DNA of 64,000 nt. Origin: Skermanella sp. TT6 (GTDB lineage Bacteria; Pseudomonadota; Alphaproteobacteria; Azospirillales; Azospirillaceae). Below the pieces are notes generated by a model. That model was not told the DNA's origin. It worked only from the letters and a program-made list of their open reading frames with translations, and searched no databases. The stretch's first letter is position 1. Each line of letters begins with the position of its first letter. Of this stretch, positions 37,422 to 46,099 are shown piece by piece. Made by a program: the position numbers and the translations under genes. The stretch spans positions 3,798,501-3,862,500 of the forward strand of contig NZ_CP067420.1 of NCBI RefSeq assembly GCF_016653635.2. Direction: 5' to 3'.

Positions 37422-38933
37422 ATGCAGAACTCGTACAGCCATATCGGCCTTCCCTTCGCGGCGGAGCACTTCACCGATCCCGCCGCGGCGGTCGATCGGG
37501 TGCGCGAGATCTACGAGGCGAACACCGCGTACCTGCGCGACTGCTTCAGCCGCTTCTCCAACGGCGAGGAGATGCAGCAGCGCGTCCACGCCTGCTACCC
37601 GTTCCTGCGCGTCCATACCGAGACCAGCACGCGGATCGATACCCGCCTGTCCTACGGCTTCGTCGCCGGCCCCGGCACCTACGCCACCACCCTGACCCGC
37701 CCGGACCTGTTCCACCACTATTTCCTGGAGCAGTTCGAGCTGCTGCGCCGCAACCACGGCGTGGTGCTGGAGGTCGGAGTCAGCCGGCAGCCGATCCCGG
37801 TCCATTTCGCCTTTCCCGAGGGACTGCACGTCGAGGGCGACCTGACCCCGGAACGGCTCGGCCGGATGCGCGACAGCTTCGACCTGCCCGACCTGTCGCA
37901 GATGGACGACAGCATCGTCAACGGAACCCACCGGCAGGCGGCCGACGAGCCGGAGCCGCTGGCGCTGTTCACCGGGCCGCGGGTCGATTATTCGCTGCAC
38001 CGGCTGAAGCACTACACCGCGACCGCGCCGGATCATTTCCAGAACTTCGTCCTGTTCACCAACTACCAGTTCTATATCGACGAGTTCATCCGGCTCGGCA
38101 TGGAGGTGATGTCGCCGACCAACGATCCGGAGGAGAAGGCCTACCGCAGCCAATACACCGCCTTCGTCGAACCGGGCGACTTCGTCATCCCCAACCAGAA
38201 CCTGGGCCCGGCCGACCCGCAGGGGACCCGCGTCGGGCGCCTGCCGCAGATGCCGGCCTACCACCTGAAGCGCCCGGACGGTTCCGGGATCACCATGGTC
38301 AATATCGGCGTCGGCCCCAGCAACGCCAAGACGATCACCGACCATATCGCCGTGCTGCGTCCGCACGCCTGGATCATGCTGGGCCACTGCGCCGGCCTGC
38401 GCAACACCCAGCGGCTGGGCGACTATGTCCTGGCCCACGGCTATGTGCGCGAGGACCATGTGCTGGACGCCGACCTGCCGATCTGGGTCCCGGTCCCGCC
38501 CCTGGCCGAGGTCCAGGTGGCCCTGGAGGCGGCGGTCGGGCAGATCACCGGCCTGACCGGCTACGAGCTGAAAAGGGTGATGCGGACCGGAACGGTCGCG
38601 ACCATCGACAATCGGAACTGGGAGCTGCGGGACCACAGCGAGATGGTCCAGCGTTTCAGCCAGAGCCGCGCCATCGCGCTGGACATGGAGAGCGCCACCA
38701 TCGCGGCCAACGGCTTCCGCTTCCGGGTGCCCTACGGGACGCTGCTCTGCGTCTCCGACAAGCCGCTGCACGGCGAGCTGAAGCTGCCGGGCATGGCGAA
38801 CAATTTCTATCGGAACCAGGTGGACCAGCACCTGAAGATCGGCGTGCTGGCGATGGAACTGCTGCGCAAGAACGGGCTGGAAAAGCTGCACTCGCGCAAG
38901 CTCCGCAGCTTCGCGGAGGCAGCTTTCCAGTAG
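37422..38933 (+). CDS. amn: AMP nucleosidase
   Basis: Amn hydrolyses AMP to adenine and ribose 5-phosphate and so controls the adenylate pool. The 503-aa protein has the N-terminal AMN domain (YPFLRVHTETSTRIDTRLSY) and a C-terminal phosphorylase-like domain with NIGVGPSNAKTITDHIAVLR, GHCAGLRNTQRLGDYVLAH and AIALDMESATIAANGFRFRV. It follows ftsY by 7 bp with GAGGTAACG before the ATG, so it may be the last gene of the operon. Confidence 0.95.
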   Translation: MQNSYSHIGLPFAAEHFTDPAAAVDRVREIYEANTAYLRDCFSRFSNGEEMQQRVHACYPFLRVHTETSTRIDTRLSYGFVAGPGTYATTLTRPDLFHHYFLEQFELLRRNHGVVLEVGVSRQPIPVHFAFPEGLHVEGDLTPERLGRMRDSFDLPDLSQMDDSIVNGTHRQAADEPEPLALFTGPRVDYSLHRLKHYTATAPDHFQNFVLFTNYQFYIDEFIRLGMEVMSPTNDPEEKAYRSQYTAFVEPGDFVIPNQNLGPADPQGTRVGRLPQMPAYHLKRPDGSGITMVNIGVGPSNAKTITDHIAVLRPHAWIMLGHCAGLRNTQRLGDYVLAHGYVREDHVLDADLPIWVPVPPLAEVQVALEAAVGQITGLTGYELKRVMRTGTVATIDNRNWELRDHSEMVQRFSQSRAIALDMESATIAANGFRFRVPYGTLLCVSDKPLHGELKLPGMANNFYRNQVDQHLKIGVLAMELLRKNGLEKLHSRKLRSFAEAAFQ

Positions 38934-38942
38934 GGGAGAAGG

Positions 38943-39104
38943 CTACTTCTTCCCGCCCTCGGACTCGACGTTCTCCGCACCCTTGCGGGTGCCGCCGAAC
39001 TTGTCCGGTCCGCCGGCGTCGGGGGCATCCGGCTTGTGGTGGTTGCCGGTGTTCTGCTGGTCGTCGGTGTGCTTGACGGTCTGTTCGGTATGCGGCTGTT
39101 TCAT
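38943..39104 (-). CDS. Small hydrophilic protein (53 aa)
   Basis: The 53-residue frame starts MKQPHTEQTVKHTDDQQNTG and is rich in His, Asp, Lys and Gly, with no hydrophobic core; it is likely disordered. It is supported by a strong ribosome site, GGAGG, 6 bases before the ATG at 39104 (an in-frame ATG at 39110 is too close to that site). I do not recognise it. Small stress-related disordered proteins look like this, but the function is unknown. Confidence 0.6.
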   Translation of the reverse strand: MKQPHTEQTVKHTDDQQNTGNHHKPDAPDAGGPDKFGGTRKGAENVESEGGKK

Positions 39105-39168
39105 GGTCATCCTCCAGTGCGTGGCAGGACAACAGCTTAAACAGCCAAGGGTTTCGTCCCGTCCTCCG

Positions 39169-40191
39169 TCAAGCCGCTCCCGGCACCCCCTTGGTGGTCG
39201 AATACTCGAAATGCAGCACCTCGCCGGGATGGACCAGCGGGAAGGCCGAATGGGCCGCCGACGCGGCTTCCGCGAAGCCGGTCAAGATCAGCTTCAGCTT
39301 GCCCGGATACGTCGCGATGTCGCCGATCGCGAAGATGCCCGGCGCGCTGGTGGCGCAGGTCGCCTGGTCGATCCGGATATGGTGCTTCTCCAGGTCGAGG
39401 CCCCACTCCGCGATCGGCCCCAGGTTCATGGCGAGCCCGAAGAACGGCAGCAGCACGTCGGCGTCCAGCACCTTCTCCTCGCCGTCCAGGGTCGCGACCC
39501 GCACGCCGGTCAGCTGGCCGTCGGCTCCCTCCAGGCCGGCGAGCTGGTAGGGCACCACCATCTCGATCCGGCCCTCCCGGGTCAGCTGCTCCATCCGGGC
39601 GACGCTTTCCGGGGCGGCGCGGAACTTGGGCCGGCGATGCACGACCATGATCTTCTCCGCGACCTCGGCCAGGCTGATCGCCCAGTCCACGGCGGAATCG
39701 CCGCCGCCCGCGATCACCACCCGCTTGCCGGCATAGTCCATGCGCCGCCGGACAAGATAATGGACCGACTTGCCCTCGAACTGCTCCAGGCCGTCCAGCG
39801 GCGGCCGGTTCGGGCCGAAGGCGCCGACGCCCGCCGCGACGATCACGGCGCGGGCATTGATCCGCGTGCCGGTCGAGGTCTCCACCAGCCAGCGCCCGCC
39901 CTCCGCCGGGGTCAGCCCGGTGACCTGCTGGCCCAGATGGAAGACCGGCCCGAAGGACGCGCATTGTTCGCTCAGCCGGTCGATCAGGTCGGCCGCGTCA
40001 ATGGAAGGGTAACCGGGAATGTCGTAGATGGGCTTCTCCGGGTAGAGCGCCGCGCACTGCCCGCCGACCATGTCGAGGGCATCGACCACATGGCATTTCA
40101 TGCGAAGCATGCCGCATTCGAAGATGGCGAACAGACCAACGGGACCGGCACCTATGATGGCGACATCGGTATGCTGCTCGGGGCTCGACAT
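39169..40191 (-). CDS. Thioredoxin-reductase-like ferredoxin-NADP+ reductase
   Basis: The 340-aa flavoprotein has an N-terminal FAD motif (VAIIGAGPVGLFAIFECGM), an NADPH motif (KRVVIAGGGDSAVDWAISLA) and the C-terminal ATCATSAPGIFAIGDIATYPG segment. The redox CxxC of thioredoxin reductase is absent, which marks the TrxR-like ferredoxin/flavodoxin-NADP+ reductases. Starts at 40191 with CCGGAG upstream. It is divergent from tsaE; the gap holds a CCCCCGC/GCGGGGG hairpin at 40265-40283. Confidence 0.9.
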   Translation of the reverse strand: MSSPEQHTDVAIIGAGPVGLFAIFECGMLRMKCHVVDALDMVGGQCAALYPEKPIYDIPGYPSIDAADLIDRLSEQCASFGPVFHLGQQVTGLTPAEGGRWLVETSTGTRINARAVIVAAGVGAFGPNRPPLDGLEQFEGKSVHYLVRRRMDYAGKRVVIAGGGDSAVDWAISLAEVAEKIMVVHRRPKFRAAPESVARMEQLTREGRIEMVVPYQLAGLEGADGQLTGVRVATLDGEEKVLDADVLLPFFGLAMNLGPIAEWGLDLEKHHIRIDQATCATSAPGIFAIGDIATYPGKLKLILTGFAEAASAAHSAFPLVHPGEVLHFEYSTTKGVPGAA

Positions 40192-40310
40192 GGGGACTCC
40201 GGAAAAGCTAGGAAGAGTTTTGCACTGCCAGCCCCTCATTAGCGGATTTCCGGGCACGATCAAACCCCCGCCTTCCGCGGGGGCAGGCACAGGGAAGCAA
40301 GCTCACGACC

Positions 40311-40793
40311 ATGACCGCACCGCGCCAGCAGGCCATCACCGTTAACCTCCGGGACGAAGCCGCCACGGCGGACCTCGCGCGCCGCGTCGGATCGCTGCTC
40401 CGCGCCGGCGACATGGTGGCGCTGCGCGGCGACCTGGGCGCCGGCAAGACGGCCTTCGCCCGCGCCCTGATCCAGTCGCTGGGCGACCCGGACGACGAGG
40501 TGCCGAGCCCGACCTTCACCCTGGTCCAGACCTACGACACCCCGGCGGCCCCGGTCTGGCATTTCGACCTCTACCGCCTGGGCGGCCCGGACGAGGTGAT
40601 CGAGCTCGGCTGGGACGAGGCCCGCTCCGGCGGCATCGCCCTGGTCGAATGGCCCGACCGGCTGGGCTCCCTCCTGCCGCCGGAACGGCTCGACATCGCC
40701 TTGTCCTTCGGCCCGGAAGCGACCGCGCGCCGCGCCACCCTGACCGGCCACGGCGGCTGGGCCGACCGCCTGGGGAGCCTGGAGCAGCCGTGA
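40311..40793 (+). CDS. tsaE: tRNA t6A biosynthesis ATPase TsaE
   Basis: TsaE (YjeE) is the ATPase of the TsaBDE complex that makes t6A in tRNA. The 160-aa protein has the P-loop RGDLGAGKTAFARALIQ (about residues 39-55), SPTFTLVQTYD and VWHFDLYRL followed by LVEWPDRLG. Its TGA overlaps the GTG start of amgK. tsaE-amgK-murU-addB-addA is a conserved alphaproteobacterial order. Confidence 0.95.
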   Translation: MTAPRQQAITVNLRDEAATADLARRVGSLLRAGDMVALRGDLGAGKTAFARALIQSLGDPDDEVPSPTFTLVQTYDTPAAPVWHFDLYRLGGPDEVIELGWDEARSGGIALVEWPDRLGSLLPPERLDIALSFGPEATARRATLTGHGGWADRLGSLEQP

Positions 40794-41854
40794 CCCACCG
40801 CGAAGACACCATCGCCGGTTTCCTGGCCGCGCAGGGCTGGGGCGATGCCGACCGCACGGCCCTGGCGGGCGACGCCTCGGCGCGGCGCTACCTCCGCCTC
40901 CGCCGCGGGACCGACAGCGCCCTGCTGATGGACTCGCCGAACCCAGCGGAGGACGTGGTCCCCTTCGTCGCGATCTCCCGCCTGCTGCAGGGCCTCGGCC
41001 TCTCGGCGCCGGACATCCTCGCCGGGGAGCCCGAGGCCGGCCTGCTGCTGATCGAGGACTTCGGCGACGCCACCTTCACCCGCCTGATGGACCAGGGCGC
41101 CGATCCCGCCGAGCTCTATCGCCTGGCGGTGGACGCCCTCGTCGCCCTGCACCGGCGCTTCGACCCCGCCCCGGCAACTCCGCTCGGCCTGCCCCGCTAC
41201 GACGCCGCCCTGTTCATCGAGCAGGTGATGCTGCTGGCCGACGTCTACGTCCCGGCCGCCCTCGGCCGCGCCGCCACCGCGGAGGAGCGCGCCGACCTGG
41301 AACGGGCTTGGTGGTCCGCCGTCCCCGACGCGGTAGGATTCGGCACGTCGCTGATGCACCGCGACTACCATGTGGACAACCTGATGCGACTCGACGGCCG
41401 TCCGGGCGCCTCCGCCTGCGGGCTGCTCGATTTCCAGAACGCCGGCCTCGGGCCGATCGGCTACGACCTCGTGTCGCTGCTGGAGGACGCCCGGCGCGAC
41501 GTTCCGTCCGATTTGGCGGCCGCCATGCTGGACCATTACCTGGACGCCTTCCCCGGCCTGGACCGGGCCGCCTTCCTGCGTTCCTACGCGGCTCTGGGCG
41601 CCGTCCGGCACACCCGGATCGTGGCGGTCTTCGCCCGGCTGCATCTCCGCGACGGCCGCTCCGGCTATCTGCGCCACCTGCCCCGCGTCTGGCGCCTGCT
41701 GGAAGCGAAGCTGGAGCATCCGGCCCTGGCGCCGGTGCGCGACTGGTTCGACCGCACCCTGCCGCCCCCTGTCCGGGCTCCCCTTTTCAATCCGCCCACC
41801 GACATTCCGCCCACAGCCATTCCACCCACCGCCATTCCGAAAGCACACGAATAA
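40790..41854 (+). CDS. amgK: Anomeric MurNAc/GlcNAc kinase AmgK
   Basis: AmgK phosphorylates MurNAc at the anomeric carbon in the peptidoglycan recycling route that bypasses de novo UDP-MurNAc synthesis. The 354-aa protein is an aminoglycoside-phosphotransferase-fold kinase with GDASARRYLRLR, the catalytic loop LMHRDYHVDNLM and the metal loop GLLDFQNAGLGP. It starts at a GTG overlapping the tsaE stop. The C-terminal tail is built from a 15-bp tandem repeat (PPTxI units, 41791-41835). Its TAA shares one base with the murU ATG. Confidence 0.93.
   Translation: MTHREDTIAGFLAAQGWGDADRTALAGDASARRYLRLRRGTDSALLMDSPNPAEDVVPFVAISRLLQGLGLSAPDILAGEPEAGLLLIEDFGDATFTRLMDQGADPAELYRLAVDALVALHRRFDPAPATPLGLPRYDAALFIEQVMLLADVYVPAALGRAATAEERADLERAWWSAVPDAVGFGTSLMHRDYHVDNLMRLDGRPGASACGLLDFQNAGLGPIGYDLVSLLEDARRDVPSDLAAAMLDHYLDAFPGLDRAAFLRSYAALGAVRHTRIVAVFARLHLRDGRSGYLRHLPRVWRLLEAKLEHPALAPVRDWFDRTLPPPVRAPLFNPPTDIPPTAIPPTAIPKAHE
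41791..41835 (+). repeat. 15-bp tandem repeat in the 3' end of amgK
   Basis: Three consecutive 15-bp units (TCCGCCCACCGACAT, then two near-identical copies) encode PTDIP, PTAIP and PTAIP-like peptides just before the stop codon. Being in frame, copy-number change would only alter tail length. Confidence 0.8.
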
Positions 41855-42576
41855 TGACGACCCTGACCCACGCCATGGTGCTGGCCGCCGGGCTCGGCCT
41901 GCGCATGCGGCCCTTGACGCTGGAACAGCCCAAGCCGCTGATCCCCGTGGCGGGGAAACCCCTGCTCGACCACGCGCTCGACCGCGTCGCCGCCGCCGGC
42001 ATCGGGACCGCCGTCGTGAACACCCACTACAAGGGCGAGATGATCGCGGACCACCTCGCGGGCCGCACGTCCCCCCGCATCCTCCTGTCGCCCGAGGCGG
42101 ACCTGCTGGAGACCGGCGGCGGCATCCGGCAGGCCCTGCCGCTGCTCGGCACCGACCCGTTCCTGTCGGTCAATTCCGACATCCTGTGGCTCGACGGCCC
42201 CACCCCGGCCATCGACCGCCTGACCCGGGCCTGGAACCCGGAGACCATGGACGCCCTGCTGCTGCTCCACCCCGCCGTCGCCGCCTTCGGCTACGACGGC
42301 AAGGGCGATTTCCACATGGACCCGCTGGGCCGCCTGACCCGCCGCCGCAGCGGCGAGATCGCCCCCTTCGTCTTCGCCGGAGTCCAGATCCTCAAGCCGG
42401 AACTGTTCGCCGACGTGCCGCCGGGCGCCTTCTCGACCAACCTGATCTGGGACCGGCTGCTGGAAAGCGAGCGGCTCTACGGGATGCGCCACGACGGCCT
42501 GTGGTTCCACGTCGGCACCCCGGCCAGCATCGGAGAGGTGGACGACCACCTCGAATTCCGGCCGCACCATGGATAG
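41854..42576 (+). CDS. murU: MurNAc-1-phosphate uridylyltransferase MurU
   Basis: MurU makes UDP-MurNAc from MurNAc-1-phosphate, the step after AmgK. The 240-aa nucleotidyltransferase shows the family start MVLAAGLGLRMRPLTLEQPK followed by PLIPVAGKPLLDHAL, then FLSVNSDILWLDGP (Asp metal ligand) and GLWFHVGTPASIGEVDDHL. Translationally coupled to amgK by a one-base overlap. Confidence 0.93.
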   Translation: MTTLTHAMVLAAGLGLRMRPLTLEQPKPLIPVAGKPLLDHALDRVAAAGIGTAVVNTHYKGEMIADHLAGRTSPRILLSPEADLLETGGGIRQALPLLGTDPFLSVNSDILWLDGPTPAIDRLTRAWNPETMDALLLLHPAVAAFGYDGKGDFHMDPLGRLTRRRSGEIAPFVFAGVQILKPELFADVPPGAFSTNLIWDRLLESERLYGMRHDGLWFHVGTPASIGEVDDHLEFRPHHG

Positions 42577-42677
42577 TCGTTAACGGCGGCGCCTCACCCG
42601 ACCTTCACTTGCAGCATCAGCGTTCGAGACAAACGGTTAACAGTCATTGCGGTTAGGGAAACTTGAGGGTAGCACCA

Positions 42678-42785
42678 TGTTGCGCCATGGGCGCAACCTA
42701 CGGTGTGATGCACGGCAGAGGTAACTTGGGCCGACGATCGTAGGTTGCGCCCGCGGCGCAACGCATCGGATCGGCTGTCCCGGCC
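42678..42785. repeat. Dispersed palindromic element, family A, copy 2
   Basis: The paired arms at 42679-42702 and 42739-42762 match those of copies 1 and 3; in the right arm the central CCATGG has become CCGCGG. Outside the arms only the right flank (CGCATCGGATCGGCTGTCCC) is shared with copy 3. It lies in the 348-bp gap between murU and addB. After it, TATAGT at 42846-42851 may be the -10 of an addB promoter, without a clear -35; nothing else is seen in the gap. Confidence 0.75.
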
Positions 42786-42924
42786 GCACCGTGGCGAGTC
42801 CTGACAACACCATATCTAGGAAAGATTTGCGTTCCGCGTCCCACCTATAGTAGGGTTCCGAGAGTCCCGGAGGTCTCCGGCACGCCTCCGCCCGACGCAC
42901 CAGGAACCCACAGGCCCCGGACCC

Positions 42925-45915
42925 ATGGCGCAAGTCTTCAACATCCCCTCGGGCGTACCGTTCGTCGATGCCCTGGCGACCGGCATCCTCGCCCGCGTGG
43001 AGGCGGACGGCGGTCCGCTGGCGCTCGCCGGCTACACCGTGCTGCTGCCGACCCGCCGCGCCTGCCGGACCCTGCGCGAAGCCTTCCTCCGCCTGTCCGG
43101 CGGCGCTCCCCAGCTCCTGCCGCGCATGAGCCCCCTCGGCGACATCGACGCCGACGAGCTGAGCCTCGCGATCGAGGAGATCCCCGGCCTCGCCGGCGCG
43201 CTCGACCTGCCGCCGGCCCTGACCAGCCTGCGCCGCCAGCTTCTGCTCGCCCAGGCCATCCTCAGGAAGGACGGCAAGTCCATCACCGCCGACCAAGCGG
43301 CCCGGCTGGCCGCCGACCTCGCCCGCCTGCTCGATCAGGTGCAGACCGAGGGGGTGCCGTTCGACCGGCTCGAAGGTCTCGTGCCGGAGGAATACGCCCA
43401 GCACTGGCAGGTCACGCTCGAATTCCTGAAGATCCTGACCCATGTCTGGCCGACCATCCTGGAGCTGGAAGGCGCCATCGACGCCGCCGAGCGGCGCAAC
43501 CTCGTCCTCAAGGCCCAGGCCGAGGCGTGGCGGGCCAACCCCCCGGCCGGCCCGGTGATCGCCGCCGGCTCGACCGGCACCATCCCGGCGACCGCCGAGC
43601 TCCTGGCCGTCGTCGCCACCATGCCCAACGGCTGCGTCGTCCTTCCCGGCCTCGACACCGACATGGACGGGACGAGCTGGGACGCGGCGGCGTCCGACGA
43701 CGGCCACCCCCAGCACGGCATGGCCAGCCTGCTCCGCAAGCTCGACCTGCCGCGCGACGGGGTCCAGCCCTGGGACTGTCCGCTGACCGCCGGCAACCCG
43801 GCGCGCACCCGGCTGCTCAGCGAGACGATGCGTCCCGCCGCGACGACGGAGGCCTGGCGAGGGCTCGACGGCATCGACGAAACGGCGCTCCGGGACATCA
43901 CCCGGATCGACTGCCCGACCTCCCAGGAGGAGGCCGCCGTCATCGCCCTGATGATGCGCCAGACGCTGGAAGTCCCCGACCGCACCGCCGCCCTGGTGAC
44001 GCCCGACCGCAACCTCGCCCGCCGGGTCGCCACCGCGCTGGAGCGCTGGAACATCGCGGTGGACGATTCCGGCGGCCGGCCGCTGGCCGACACCGCCGTC
44101 GGCACCTACCTGCGCCTGACCGCCGCCTGCGCGGTCGAGCGGGCCGACCCGCTGCCGCTGCTGGCCGTGCTCAAGCACCCGCTGGCGGGCGGCGGCCTCA
44201 ACCCGCTGTGGTTCCGCACCCAGGCCCGCGACCTGGAACGCGCCGTCCTGCGCGGCCCCCGCCCGGCGCCCGGCTTCCGCGGCCTTCTCGCCGCCCTCGA
44301 CGACGCCGAGAACAACCGCTTCGACCGCGGCGACGACACGAGGCGCGAGCTGGTCCAGTATGTCGAGCACCTGCACGCCATGGCCGCCCCCTTCTTCGAC
44401 GCCATGGAAGCGCCCGACCCGCAGCCCCCGGCCGAGTGGCTGACCCTGCACGTCGCCTTCGCCGAACGGCTGGCCGCCGGCGACGACCTCTCCGGCCCCG
44501 ACCGGCTGTGGCGGCACGAGGACGGCGAGGCGGCGGCCGGCTTCGTCAACGAGCTGCGCCAGGCGGCCGGCGACTTCCCGCCGATCCCGGCGTCCCAGTA
44601 CCCGGCTTTCCTGGAAGCCCTGATGGCGGCCCACGTGGTCCGCCCCCGCTACGGCCGGCACCCGCGCCTCAGCATCCTGGGACTGCTCGAAGCCCGGTTG
44701 CAGCACGCCGACGTGATGATCCTCGGCGGCCTCAACGAGGGCACTTGGCCGCCCGACGCCGCCTCCGATCCCTGGCTGTCGCGGCCCATGCGCAAGGCTT
44801 TCGGGCTGCCCGTGCCGGAGCGGCTGGTCGGCGTCGCCGCCCATGATTTCGTCCAGGCCGCGGGCGGCGCTCGGGTCGTCCTGTCCCGCGCCGAGCGGGT
44901 GGACGGCACGCCGACCGTGCCGTCCCGCTGGCTGCTGCGGCTCGACACCGTGCTGCGCGGCCTGGACCTGAACGGCATCGTCGAGATGGAGACGGAGCAG
45001 TGGCTGTCCTGGGTCGACCAGCTCGACCGACCCGACGCCGTCCGCCCGCTCCCGGCGCCCGAGCCGCGCCCGCCGCTCTCCGCCCGCCCCCGAAGCCTGT
45101 CGGTCACCGAGATCGAGACCTGGATGCGCGACCCCTACGCGATCTACGCCCGCCGCATCCTGAAGCTGGAGGCGCTGGAGCCGATCGCCGCCGATCCGGG
45201 AGCCTCCGAGCGCGGCCAGTTCATCCACCAGGCGCTGGACGCCTTCACCAAGGCCTATCCCGACGCCCTTCCCAACGCCGCCGTGGAGAAGCTGACCGAA
45301 TTCGGCCGCGACGCCTTCGGCAAGCTGCTGAGCCAGCCCGAGGTCTGGGCCTTCTGGTGGCCCCGCTTCGAGCGGGTGGCCGCCTGGTTCATCCAGTTCG
45401 AGACGGAGCGCCGCCGCACGGTCCGTCCCCTGGCGACCGAGATCAAGGGCAAGCTGGAGCTGGAAGGTCCCGCCGGCCCCTTCACGCTGCGCGCCAAGGC
45501 CGACCGCATCGACAAGCTCCCCGACGGCGGCCTGGCCATCATCGACTACAAGACCGGCACGCCCCCGTCGAACCTGGAGGTCGCCCTGGGCTTCGCGCCG
45601 CAGCTGCCGCTGGAAGCCGTCATGGCGGCGGCCGGCGGGTTCGAGACGGTGGACGCCGCCCCCGTGGGCGACCTCGCCTTCTGGAAGCTGTCGGGCGGCG
45701 ACCCGGCCGGCGCCGAGATCCCCGTCAAGGGCGACCTCGCCCTGTTGGCCGAGCAGGCCCGTACCGGGCTGATCGACCTGATCCGCACCTTCGACGATCC
45801 GGCGACGCCCTACCGCTCGCGCCCCCGCCCGGACTGGGCGCCGCGCTACACCGACTACGGCCACCTGGCCCGCGTCCAGGAATGGTCCGCCGCCGGCGGC
45901 GAGCCCGTGGAGTGA
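42925..45915 (+). CDS. addB: Double-strand break repair protein AddB
   Basis: AddB is the second subunit of the AddAB helicase-nuclease, the alphaproteobacterial counterpart of RecBCD. The 996-aa protein has an inactive helicase-like N-terminal half (IPSGVPFVDALATGIL, YTVLLPTRRACRTLREAFL), the ILGGLNEGTWPPDAASDPWL motif and a C-terminal PD-(D/E)XK nuclease (LRAKADRIDKLPDGGLAIID, then YKTG). Length is typical. The 184-bp gap to addA contains a perfect 30-bp inverted repeat. Confidence 0.95.
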   Translation: MAQVFNIPSGVPFVDALATGILARVEADGGPLALAGYTVLLPTRRACRTLREAFLRLSGGAPQLLPRMSPLGDIDADELSLAIEEIPGLAGALDLPPALTSLRRQLLLAQAILRKDGKSITADQAARLAADLARLLDQVQTEGVPFDRLEGLVPEEYAQHWQVTLEFLKILTHVWPTILELEGAIDAAERRNLVLKAQAEAWRANPPAGPVIAAGSTGTIPATAELLAVVATMPNGCVVLPGLDTDMDGTSWDAAASDDGHPQHGMASLLRKLDLPRDGVQPWDCPLTAGNPARTRLLSETMRPAATTEAWRGLDGIDETALRDITRIDCPTSQEEAAVIALMMRQTLEVPDRTAALVTPDRNLARRVATALERWNIAVDDSGGRPLADTAVGTYLRLTAACAVERADPLPLLAVLKHPLAGGGLNPLWFRTQARDLERAVLRGPRPAPGFRGLLAALDDAENNRFDRGDDTRRELVQYVEHLHAMAAPFFDAMEAPDPQPPAEWLTLHVAFAERLAAGDDLSGPDRLWRHEDGEAAAGFVNELRQAAGDFPPIPASQYPAFLEALMAAHVVRPRYGRHPRLSILGLLEARLQHADVMILGGLNEGTWPPDAASDPWLSRPMRKAFGLPVPERLVGVAAHDFVQAAGGARVVLSRAERVDGTPTVPSRWLLRLDTVLRGLDLNGIVEMETEQWLSWVDQLDRPDAVRPLPAPEPRPPLSARPRSLSVTEIETWMRDPYAIYARRILKLEALEPIAADPGASERGQFIHQALDAFTKAYPDALPNAAVEKLTEFGRDAFGKLLSQPEVWAFWWPRFERVAAWFIQFETERRRTVRPLATEIKGKLELEGPAGPFTLRAKADRIDKLPDGGLAIIDYKTGTPPSNLEVALGFAPQLPLEAVMAAAGGFETVDAAPVGDLAFWKLSGGDPAGAEIPVKGDLALLAEQARTGLIDLIRTFDDPATPYRSRPRPDWAPRYTDYGHLARVQEWSAAGGEPVE

Positions 45916-45961
45916 CACCGATGGCACCCAATCCCGACAAGATGGCCGGAGCCGGGAAACC

Positions 45962-46049
45962 GGGGAAATCGGGGTCAGACCACCATTTCCCATCGGCTTT
46001 CCGGTATGCCAGCCTACCGGGGAAATGGTGGTCTGACCCCGATTTCCCC
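45962..46049. repeat. Perfect 30-bp inverted repeat between addB and addA
   Basis: Arms at 45962-45991 and 46020-46049 are exact reverse complements over 30 bp, containing GGGGTCAGACCACCATTTCC. The 28-base loop has a second inverted repeat, CCGGTA/TACCGG. This resembles REP/RAYT-associated or MITE sequences seen between genes in many proteobacteria. In mRNA it would form a very stable hairpin within the addBA transcript. Confidence 0.85.
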
Positions 46050-46099
46050 CGTCGGCGCCGACCGTCGATGTTCACCGCCCCCGGCACGAGCACCAGCCC

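Noticed and set aside
40265-40283. Terminator hairpin between the ferredoxin reductase gene and tsaE
   Set aside because: It lies between two divergent genes, so it is in leader sequence of one or both rather than after a gene; no role can be assigned.
42637-45993. A 1118-codon minus-strand frame opposite addB
   Set aside because: Composition is Gly/Arg/Val-rich and without domains, as expected for an antisense frame of a GC-rich gene.
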